NCBI GenBank assembly: GCA_900557315.1
Contig: USSI01000072.1
Span: 1 to 7,008 of the forward strand
Direction: 5' to 3'
Source of the DNA: an uncultured Butyricicoccus sp.
GTDB lineage: Bacteria; Bacillota; Clostridia; Oscillospirales; Butyricicoccaceae
Length of the DNA stretch: 7,008 nucleotides
A program made the position numbers and the translations under genes. A model generated the notes under the pieces. The model was not told the origin of the DNA. It was given only the letters and a program-made list of their open reading frames with translations, and did no database searches. Every line of letters starts with the position of its first letter. The first letter of the stretch is position 1. Shown one piece after another: positions 1 through 5,875 of the stretch.

Positions 1-982
1 TTTTTGCCGCCGCTTCCCGCAGGCTGCTGTCCTCAATATGGGTGTAGATCATGGTCGTGCTGACGCTGGTATGCCCCAGGATATTTTGCAGCGTGCGGAT
101 GTCCACACCATTTTGATACATCAGTGTTGCTGCCGTATGGCGCAGTTTGTGGGCAGAATATTTCTGCGTATCCAGACCGGCCTCCCCAAGATGTTTTTTG
201 ACCAGCCACTTGACGGTCTGCACATTGATACGGTTGTGGTTCCGGCTGATGAACAGGGCGTTTTTATCCCGTTCATGCGGGGTCAGGCGTTTGGGCAGGT
301 AATTTTCCAGCGCGAGCTGGCAGGCATCATTGAGATACACTGTGCGTTCCTTGTTGCCCTTGCCAAGCACACGCACGGTATCGCCCTGGAAATCCGACAG
401 GTTCAGCCCTACCAGCTCGGAAACGCGCAGGCCGCAGTTGAGGAACAGGGTCAGGATGCAGTAATCGCGCTCCGCATATTCCCCCTGCACGGATTCCAGC
501 AGACGGACACTGTCGTCTGTCGATAAGTAGACCGGCAACGCTTTGCGGATGGACGGGGATTCCAGATTGCTGACCGGGTTGACCTCCAGCACGTGCTTTT
601 TGTCAGTCAGATACCGGAAAAACGCACGGATCGAAGAAACCTTGCGCGCGCGCGAAGTGCTGTTCAAACCATAGTCCGTAGCCGTGCTGTTCTGCTGGGT
701 CGGGCGCTCGCCGGACATGTATTCCAGATAATCATATGCATCGGACAGGGTAATGTCCTGCAGGAAAGCAATATCAATATCGTCAATAGGGATCTGTTCA
801 ATCGGCATATCCTGCGGCACTAGCCGTTTATTGTGCTTGAGCACCCGGAAAAACAGGCGCAGATCAAGATAATATTCGTGCGCGGTTTTGGCGGATTTTC
901 CCTGTATTGTAGAGATATACGTCAGAAAATCGCGCAGGATGCGCGGTGCGTCTGCAGCGTATTCCGACATGGGTTTTTCCAT
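1..982 (-). CDS. Tyrosine recombinase, XerC/XerD-like (C-terminus cut by window edge)
   Basis: Site-specific DNA recombinase that would cut and rejoin DNA through a tyrosine-DNA intermediate, in the cytoplasm. The window holds 327 codons read from 982 down. The N-terminal half (about residues 10-140) is the SAM-like core-binding domain and the C-terminal half the catalytic domain. All six expected catalytic residues are visible: Arg186 in GLRVSEL, Lys208 in GKGNKER, His278 and Arg281 in HKLRH, His304 in LGH, and Tyr313 in TTMIYTH. Only a few residues after the tyrosine can be missing, given usual Xer lengths. The start is set by a GAAAGGAGG ribosome site at 992-1000, 9 nt before the ATG; the next Met (residue 5) is too far away. 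The overall form suits a chromosomal dimer-resolution Xer enzyme or a clostridial paralogue. XerC and XerD cannot be told apart here, and a mobile-element integrase is less likely because no attachment sites or cargo are seen. Confidence 0.93.
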   Translation of the reverse strand, partial: MEKPMSEYAADAPRILRDFLTYISTIQGKSAKTAHEYYLDLRLFFRVLKHNKRLVPQDMPIEQIPIDDIDIAFLQDITLSDAYDYLEYMSGERPTQQNSTATDYGLNSTSRARKVSSIRAFFRYLTDKKHVLEVNPVSNLESPSIRKALPVYLSTDDSVRLLESVQGEYAERDYCILTLFLNCGLRVSELVGLNLSDFQGDTVRVLGKGNKERTVYLNDACQLALENYLPKRLTPHERDKNALFISRNHNRINVQTVKWLVKKHLGEAGLDTQKYSAHKLRHTAATLMYQNGVDIRTLQNILGHTSVSTTMIYTHIEDSSLREAAAK

Positions 983-1000
983 CTGCGCGACCCTCCTTTC

Positions 1001-1049
1001 GTTTGACAATTCACATTTATTATACCGCCCCATCGGCTTTTCGTCAAAC
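1001..1049. repeat. 7-bp inverted repeat GTTTGAC / GTCAAAC, possible operator
   Basis: GTTTGAC at 1001-1007 is mirrored exactly by GTCAAAC at 1043-1049. The arm centres are 42 bp apart, close to four helical turns. The right arm overlaps the -35 box of the recombinase promoter, and the left arm lies between its -10 box and its ribosome site. That placement would suit a repressor site, but two 7-mers in an AT-rich spacer can match by chance, and no protein is known to bind them. Confidence 0.3.
1019..1047 (-). promoter_or_regulatory. Sigma-A promoter of the recombinase gene
   Basis: On the minus strand a TTGACG -35 box (1042-1047) lies exactly 17 bp from a perfect TATAAT -10 box (1019-1024). 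The ribosome site follows about 19 nt downstream. This is a near-consensus vegetative promoter, so the recombinase is probably expressed constitutively unless a repressor binds here. Confidence 0.8.
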
Positions 1050-1078
1050 TTGCATTTTTTCGCTTGCCGCCGTATAAT
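1050..1078 (+). promoter_or_regulatory. Sigma-A promoter of the macrodomain/WYL operon
   Basis: A TTGCAT -35 box (1050-1055) and a perfect TATAAT -10 box (1073-1078) are 17 bp apart. Transcription should begin near 1085, leaving a leader of about 27 nt before the macrodomain ATG. The -35 box is only 2 bp from the -35 box of the oppositely directed recombinase promoter, so the two polymerase sites occupy adjoining DNA. Confidence 0.75.
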
Positions 1079-1111
1079 AAGGCCAGTAAAACCCGGAAAG
1101 AAGGGCTGTTT

Positions 1112-1636
1112 ATGAAACGTCTGCAAATCATTCAAGGGGATATCACAAAATGCGCGGCAGATGCGATTGTCAACGCGGCAAACACGTCGCTGCTGGGCGG
1201 TGGCGGTGTGGACGTTGCGATTCACCGTGCGGCAGGGCCGGAACTGCTTGCGGAATGCCGTACGCTCGGCGGCTGCCAAACCGGCGAGGCCAGAACAACC
1301 GGAGCCTACCGTCTCCCCTGCCGGTTTGTCATCCACACGCCTGGTCCGATCTGGCACGGCGGAAAATCAAACGAGGATGAACTGCTCGCCTGCTGCTACC
1401 GTAATTCGCTCGCGGAAGCATCCGCACACGGCTGCAAAACGGTTGCGTTCCCTTCGATCAGCACCGGCGTCTACCATTTTCCGGTTGACCGCGCAGCGCG
1501 CATTGCTATCAATACGATCTTGCAATATCTTGCTGCTCATGACGAGCTGGAAAACGTGACCATGGTCTGCTTTGACCGGGCGACGCTTGCAGCTTATCAG
1601 GAGGCACTGGCGGAAGTGGAGCAGGCCAATGGCTAA
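1112..1636 (+). CDS. Macrodomain protein, MacroD/YmdB-type ADP-ribose hydrolase
   Basis: A single-domain protein of 174 residues filling the whole macro fold. Family members bind ADP-ribose and remove ADP-ribosyl groups from acidic residues or deacetylate O-acetyl-ADP-ribose from sirtuin reactions. Visible motifs are QGDIT (8-12), NAAN (21-24), GGGGVD (29-34) with the following AIH, a VIHTPGPIW segment, and the SISTGVYHFP phosphate loop. Asn24 and Asp34 match the catalytic Asn25 and Asp35 of E. coli YmdB, to which it looks similar along its full length. An upstream in-frame ATG at 1064 lies before the predicted transcription start, so the ATG at 1112, preceded by GAAGGG, is chosen. The gene shares a promoter with the WYL regulator and overlaps it by 8 nt. 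It is not a DarG antitoxin: it lacks the long C-terminal extension and has no DarT neighbour. The natural substrate is unknown. Confidence 0.92.
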   Translation: MKRLQIIQGDITKCAADAIVNAANTSLLGGGGVDVAIHRAAGPELLAECRTLGGCQTGEARTTGAYRLPCRFVIHTPGPIWHGGKSNEDELLACCYRNSLAEASAHGCKTVAFPSISTGVYHFPVDRAARIAINTILQYLAAHDELENVTMVCFDRATLAAYQEALAEVEQANG

Positions 1637-2627
1637 AAATCCGAACCAGAAGCTCAAGCTCCTCTATCTCTGCAAAATTCTGCTGCAGAAGACCGACGAG
1701 GCGCACAAAATCAGTATGGATGAGCTGCTTGCCGCCCTTGCGCGTTATGGTATTGAAGCGGAGCGCAAAAGCATTTATTCGGATATTGCCGCATTGCAGG
1801 ATTTCGGACTGGATGTCATGCTGCAGCGCGGGCCGGGCGGCGGATATTATATCGCCTCACGCGATTTTGAACTGCCTGAACTCAAGCTGCTGGTGGATGC
1901 GATCCAGTGTTCGCGCTTTATCACGGAGAAAAAATCAAATGAGCTTATCAAGAAGCTGGAGTCCCTTGCCAGCGAGCCGCAGGCGCGCGTCCTCCAGCGG
2001 CAGGTTTATGTCTCCGACCGCATCAAGACCATGAACGAGAGCATCTATTATAATATTGACACCTTGCATAGTGCGATTTCCGCCGGGGTGCAGATCATCT
2101 TCCAGTATTTCGAATGGATGCTCGATTTTTCTTCGCAGCAGCGCATCCAAAAACGCTACCGCCGGGATGGCGCGCTGTATCAGGTCAGCCCGTGGGCGCT
2201 GACTTGGGATGACGAGAATTATTACATGGTTGCCTACGACAGCGCATCCAACTCCATCCGCCACTACCGCGTGGACAAAATGGAGCATATCTCACTGACA
2301 ACACAGACACGGGAGGGGCAGCAGCTGTTCCGTGACCGGTTCAATATTGCCTCCTATTCCCGCAAAGTGTTCGGTATGTTTTCCGGTGAAGAAAAAACCG
2401 TCCGCCTGCAATGCGAAAACCGGTTTATCGGCGTCATCCGCGACCGCTTCGGCACGGACCTGATGGTGCAGAAGCTGGATGAGGAGCATTTTGCTGTGAA
2501 TGTTACCGTGGCCGTCAGCCCGCAGTTCTTTTCCTGGGTATTCGGTCTCGGCGGCGCGATCCGGATTATGGAACCTGCCGATGTACGCGCGGCATTTCAG
2601 CAGCAACTTCATGATATGATCGAGTAA
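1629..2627 (+). CDS. WYL-domain transcriptional regulator with N-terminal HTH
   Basis: A predicted 332-residue cytoplasmic DNA-binding regulator of the common HTH-WYL-WCX layout. Residues 1-75 form a winged helix: the recognition helix is around 44-60 (AERKSIYSDIAALQDFG) and the wing around 67-75 (RGPGGGYYI). Residues about 130-220 form the WYL domain, whose core reads SPWALTWDDENYYMVAYD (187-204) followed by RHYRVDKM. Residues about 245-330 match the WCX extension. WYL domains are ligand sensors; known or proposed ligands include nucleotides and single-stranded DNA. The start at 1629 has GGAG 7 nt upstream (1618-1621) and overlaps the macrodomain stop codon by 8 nt, so the two proteins are probably made together. 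The regulator could control its own operon or the divergent recombinase. Neither its target nor its ligand can be read from the sequence. Confidence 0.93.
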   Translation: MAKNPNQKLKLLYLCKILLQKTDEAHKISMDELLAALARYGIEAERKSIYSDIAALQDFGLDVMLQRGPGGGYYIASRDFELPELKLLVDAIQCSRFITEKKSNELIKKLESLASEPQARVLQRQVYVSDRIKTMNESIYYNIDTLHSAISAGVQIIFQYFEWMLDFSSQQRIQKRYRRDGALYQVSPWALTWDDENYYMVAYDSASNSIRHYRVDKMEHISLTTQTREGQQLFRDRFNIASYSRKVFGMFSGEEKTVRLQCENRFIGVIRDRFGTDLMVQKLDEEHFAVNVTVAVSPQFFSWVFGLGGAIRIMEPADVRAAFQQQLHDMIE

Positions 2628-2651
2628 GTCCCGCTTATTGGACTCTTTTCT

Positions 2652-2660
2652 TGGTACAAT
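2652..2660 (+). promoter_or_regulatory. Possible extended -10 promoter for the small protein gene
   Basis: TGGTACAAT fits the extended -10 pattern TGnTATAAT with one mismatch. No good -35 box lies at the right distance: the TTGGAC at 2638-2643 is only 11 bp away. The hexamer GGTACA occurs twice here (2653-2658 and 2662-2667). The small gene may instead be read through from the WYL gene, which ends 63 nt upstream. Confidence 0.4.
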
Positions 2661-2690
2661 AGGTACATCAAAAGGAAAGGAGAACTGGAC

Positions 2691-2807
2691 ATGGGCTACT
2701 CGATCGAATATGTAAACGGACACATTGAGGTGTATGACGAAAACGGCGCGTTTCTGTTTTCCGCTGACAACAAGCAGGAAGCGCTCGATGAACTGTCGGC
2801 TGCCTGA
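2691..2807 (+). CDS. Small hypothetical protein, 38 residues
   Basis: A short open frame from ATG to TGA with a strong AAAGGAG ribosome site ending 8 nt before the start. The product is acidic and soluble-looking. Residues 3-24 look like two or three short beta strands with an Asn-Gly and an Asp-Glu-Asn-Gly turn, and residues 25-37 look like a helix (ADNKQEALDEL). There is no signal peptide, membrane segment or cysteine. It lies between the WYL gene and the convergent metH, with a terminator hairpin 20 nt beyond its stop. I do not recognise its family with certainty, although short proteins of this shape seem familiar from clostridial genomes. The clean ribosome site, turn-rich strand pattern and following hairpin argue that it is real. 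Its function is unknown. Confidence 0.7.
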   Translation: MGYSIEYVNGHIEVYDENGAFLFSADNKQEALDELSAA

Positions 2808-2827
2808 TATTGATCTATCGCATACCA

Positions 2828-2856
2828 AAAGCCCGCAGGCAATCCCTGCGGGCTTT
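2828..2856. terminator. Bidirectional hairpin terminator between convergent genes
   Basis: A perfect 12-bp stem, AAAGCCCGCAGG at 2828-2839 and its complement at 2845-2856, encloses a 5-nt loop. It begins 4 nt after the metH stop on the minus strand and 20 nt after the small gene's stop on the plus strand. The T-runs are short on both sides: TTTT leaving metH, TTT leaving the small gene. Termination is likely, but its efficiency in either direction is uncertain. Confidence 0.8.
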
Positions 2857-2860
2857 GCTG

Positions 2861-5227
2861 TTATCCAAAAACCGAATCTGCATAATGCACAGTCGCCATC
2901 GCGTCGCGCGCGTAGCAGTCCGCACCGATGGAATCCGCATATTCCTGCGTCAGCACCGCGCCGCCGACTACCACTTTCGCATCCGGCTTTTTCTCGCGCA
3001 GCAGACGGATGGTCTGCTCCATGCTTACTACCGTGGTCGTCATGAGCGCGCTCAAGCCGACAAGCACCACATGCTCGCGAATCGCAGTATCCACGATCAC
3101 TTCGGGCGCGACGTCCTTGCCAAGGTCAAGCACCTGATAACCGTAATTTTCGAGCAATACCTTGACAATATTTTTTCCAATATCATGGATGTCGCCCTTA
3201 ACGGTCGCAAGGATGATCTTGCCGCGCGTTTCCTGCGGCGCACCGCGCATCGCGTCCTTGACAACTTCAAATGCAGCTTTTGCAGCCTCGGCGCTCATCA
3301 AAAGCTGCGGCAGGAAGATGGTTCCCGCTTCAAAGCCTTTGCCCACACGGTCGAGTGCGGGAATCAGCTCGGTGTTCACAAGCTCGAGCGGTAGGATCGT
3401 CTGCAGCGCGGCTTTCGCCGCCTCTGCCGCACGTTCGCGCAGGCCGCGCTCAATGCTTTCACCGAGCGGCATGGCACTGTCCGCCACAGGCTGCACCGCA
3501 GCGGACGGCTGGTTGCCGTACGCCGCGATATAGCCTGCGCACTGCTCGTCCTGATCGGTCAGCGCGAGAAACGCGCGGTAGGAACGCATCATCGCGTCCG
3601 TATTGGGGTTGATAATTGCGCAGGACAATCCATTCTGCAGGGCCATGGTGAAGAAATTCGCATTGATGATCTCGCGCTGCGGCAGGCCAAACGAAATGTT
3701 GGACACACCGAGGATGGTATGCCCGCCCAGTTCGTCGCGCACGCGGCGCAAAGTTTCCAGCGTTACCAGCGCGGAGCTGCTGTCGGAGGAAATGGTCATT
3801 GCCAGCCCGTCAATCACGATATCCTCGCGCGAAATGCCATATGTTTCCGCGGTATCATAAATCTTCTTCGCAATCTGCACACGGCCGTCGGCAGTGTCCG
3901 GGATGCCGTTTTCATCCAGCGTCAGGCCGACCACCACACCGCCGTACTTTTTGACCAGCGGGAACACCGCCTCCATGCTCTCCCGCTTGCCGCTGACCGA
4001 GTTAATCATCGGTTTGCCGTTGTACAGCCGCATGCCGCGCTCCATAGCCTCGGTGTTTGAGGTATCAATCTGGAGCGGCAGCGCAAGCACGCTCTGCAGC
4101 CGTGTGACAACCTGCGCCATCATGGCAGGCTCGTCAATCTCGGGCAGGCCGACGTTGACATCCAGAATATGCGCGCCGCTGTCCTCCTGCGTCAGCCCCT
4201 CGGACAAGATGTACTCGATGTTGCCCTCGCGCAAAGCGGCTTTGAACTTGCTTTTACCGGTCGGGTTGATCCGCTCGCCGATGATAACCGGCTTCTTGCC
4301 GATTTCAACCGCCTGCGAAAAGGAGGATACCACCGTGCGGTGTTTTTTTACCGCCGGTACAAAGGCTTTATCTTTGCAGGCCGCAATCATCTTGCGGATG
4401 TGTTCCGGCGTTGTGCCGCAGCCCCCGCCAAGCGCGTGCACGCCAAGGTCTGCAATTTCAGACATAAGGGATGCGAACTCGTCCGCGTTGATATCGTATA
4501 CCGTCCTGCCGCCCTCACTGCGCGGCAGCCCTGCATTGGGATTGACAATGATGGGCAGGGAACTGATTTCGGTCAGCTGCTGCACGATCGGACGCATCTG
4601 CTCAGGCCCCAGGCCGCAGTTGACGCCCAGCGCATCCACGCGCAGGCCCTCCAGCAGCGCAACAACCGAATCCACCGTTCCGCCGGTCAGCATCTTGCCC
4701 TTTTCATCAAAAATCACAGTTGCCAGTATAGGCAGATCACAGTTTTCCTTTGCCGCAAGCACTGCAGCCTTGAGTTCATAACTGTCGCTCATGGTCTCGA
4801 TCAGCACCAGGTCCGCGCCTTCCGCCGCGCCGATGCGGACAACCTCGCCGAACAGCGCAACCGCCTGTTCAAACGGCAGATCGCCCATCGGCTGCAGCAG
4901 CCGCCCGGTCGGACCGATGTCGAGTGCAATATAAGCGTCTTCCCTGCCGGACAGCCGCCGCGCTTCTTTGGCATGCGCTACTGCCGCCTGCACTATTTTA
5001 CGCAGGTTATCCGGATATTTGAGCGCATTGGCGCCAAATGTATTGGTATTGATGATATCGCTGCCCGCCTCCAGATATCCACGGTGCAGCGATATGATCT
5101 CATCCGGATGGGTCAGGTTCCAGGTTTCCGGCAGTTCGCCCGCGGCAAGGCCGCGCTCCTGCAGGATAGTGCCCGTGCCGCCGTCAAAAAACAACCATTC
5201 TTTGCCCAATCGTTCTGTCAGTTTCAT
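2861..5227 (-). CDS. metH: Cobalamin-dependent methionine synthase, core domains without reactivation domain
   Basis: Transfers the methyl group of 5-methyl-THF to homocysteine through methylcobalamin, giving methionine and THF. Its 788 residues contain, in order: a homocysteine-binding barrel (about 1-295, with DGGTGT near the start), a pterin-binding barrel (about 310-570, with IIGERINPTG, DVNVGLP and IDTSN), a cobalamin cap (about 600-665, with FLPQLLMSAEA) and a cobalamin-binding Rossmann domain (about 670-788, with DIHDIGKN, GLSALM and VVVGG). His681 should be the lower axial cobalt ligand. The C-terminal AdoMet reactivation domain of E. coli MetH is absent and is supplied by the gene just upstream, as in the Thermotoga-type split enzyme. 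One oddity: the zinc motif normally GGCC reads GGGC at 267-270, so Gly269 replaces one of three cysteine ligands, while Cys204, Asn231 and Cys270 remain. The ribosome site AGGAGA lies inside the last codons of the preceding gene, 3 nt before whose stop-to-start gap the frame begins. Identification is very secure; catalytic competence of the homocysteine half is less so. Confidence 0.95.
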   Translation of the reverse strand: MKLTERLGKEWLFFDGGTGTILQERGLAAGELPETWNLTHPDEIISLHRGYLEAGSDIINTNTFGANALKYPDNLRKIVQAAVAHAKEARRLSGREDAYIALDIGPTGRLLQPMGDLPFEQAVALFGEVVRIGAAEGADLVLIETMSDSYELKAAVLAAKENCDLPILATVIFDEKGKMLTGGTVDSVVALLEGLRVDALGVNCGLGPEQMRPIVQQLTEISSLPIIVNPNAGLPRSEGGRTVYDINADEFASLMSEIADLGVHALGGGCGTTPEHIRKMIAACKDKAFVPAVKKHRTVVSSFSQAVEIGKKPVIIGERINPTGKSKFKAALREGNIEYILSEGLTQEDSGAHILDVNVGLPEIDEPAMMAQVVTRLQSVLALPLQIDTSNTEAMERGMRLYNGKPMINSVSGKRESMEAVFPLVKKYGGVVVGLTLDENGIPDTADGRVQIAKKIYDTAETYGISREDIVIDGLAMTISSDSSSALVTLETLRRVRDELGGHTILGVSNISFGLPQREIINANFFTMALQNGLSCAIINPNTDAMMRSYRAFLALTDQDEQCAGYIAAYGNQPSAAVQPVADSAMPLGESIERGLRERAAEAAKAALQTILPLELVNTELIPALDRVGKGFEAGTIFLPQLLMSAEAAKAAFEVVKDAMRGAPQETRGKIILATVKGDIHDIGKNIVKVLLENYGYQVLDLGKDVAPEVIVDTAIREHVVLVGLSALMTTTVVSMEQTIRLLREKKPDAKVVVGGAVLTQEYADSIGADCYARDAMATVHYADSVFG

Positions 5228-5230
5228 CTT

Positions 5231-5875
5231 TTATCTCCTAAAAGCACAGTCTGTTTTGCCGCATTCTTCACATCCCCTGCGGTGGCACGGCTGCGGTGTG
5301 TCCGCCAGGCCGATCACCGCTGTCACCGATTTGATGGGGGCCAGCAGGCAGTTCTCGGTCACGGTCAGGCCGATCCTGCGCGGCGTGTCCAACAGGCGGC
5401 TGAAATCTCGCTGATGCGCAATGCTGAAATCCCCGTAACCCGGGCTGAAGCGCGGCCGGCAGTACAGGCCGTTCCGTTCCGCTTCCTGCCGGATGGCATC
5501 GTTTACCTCGTCACAGTAGGCTTCGATCATCGCCGCCGCCACTGCCTGATAAATCACCGCTTCGCTCATGCGCACCGCGCTGGCGCGGGCAAGCAGGCGG
5601 TCTGCGCCGACGCCAAGCGTCGCCGCCATCAGGTAAACGCCTGTGCAGCCCTTGAGGTTGCGCGCCAGATTGCGGCTGTGAACCGTCACATGGGAAAACT
5701 CGAGCACATCCTCTGCCGGATGAGACAGTGGAAACGTCGCAAATACCGATCTCGGCTGGACGGCCTCCTGCAGATTTGCTGCACAGCGCGTAATCTGCTC
5801 TTCTACCGCAGCATCCGGCTGGATATCGCGGTATCCCAGATATCGGATAGCTTCCTCACGGTCGAACGCAATCAT
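5231..5875 (-). CDS. Stand-alone methionine synthase reactivation (AdoMet-binding) protein
   Basis: A 214-residue protein related to the C-terminal activation domain of MetH. That domain binds AdoMet and remethylates cobalamin when the cofactor has oxidised to cob(II)alamin, using an outside electron donor. The signature is RPRFSPGYGD at 140-149, corresponding to the Arg and Gly-Tyr of the AdoMet site in E. coli MetH. The tail carries four cysteines at 197, 202, 205 and 210 (CX4CX2CX4C), absent from the E. coli domain, which could hold zinc or an iron-sulfur cluster. The start ATG overlaps the metF stop in an ATGA arrangement, and metH begins 3 nt after its stop. The last two codons, AGG AGA (Arg-Arg), double as the metH ribosome site. 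The position inside a metF-metH operon strongly supports the role. A related corrinoid-protein activator is the only close alternative. Confidence 0.88.
   Translation of the reverse strand: MIAFDREEAIRYLGYRDIQPDAAVEEQITRCAANLQEAVQPRSVFATFPLSHPAEDVLEFSHVTVHSRNLARNLKGCTGVYLMAATLGVGADRLLARASAVRMSEAVIYQAVAAAMIEAYCDEVNDAIRQEAERNGLYCRPRFSPGYGDFSIAHQRDFSRLLDTPRRIGLTVTENCLLAPIKSVTAVIGLADTPQPCHRRGCEECGKTDCAFRR

Noticed and set aside
643..654. 12-bp alternating TGCGCGCGCGCG tract that could form Z-DNA
   Set aside because: It encodes part of an Arg-rich linker in the recombinase and is short enough to be explained by GC-rich codon choice.
1003..1023. Plus-strand TTGACA followed by TATTAT as a promoter
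   Set aside because: The spacing is only 9 bp, far too short for sigma-A. The same DNA is better read as the minus-strand recombinase promoter and its leader.
983..1111. dif or attachment site next to the recombinase
   Set aside because: No 28-bp site with paired 11-bp arms was visible; the gap is filled by two promoters and ribosome sites.
1112..1636. DarG-type antitoxin of a DarTG toxin-antitoxin pair
   Set aside because: The protein is a bare macrodomain of YmdB type, without the DarG C-terminal region, and no DarT-like gene is adjacent.
3894..4781. Second long plus-strand frame (295 codons) opposite metH
   Set aside because: Also antisense to conserved metH codons. Its Ser, Pro and Arg rich product and lack of start signals mark it as a shadow.
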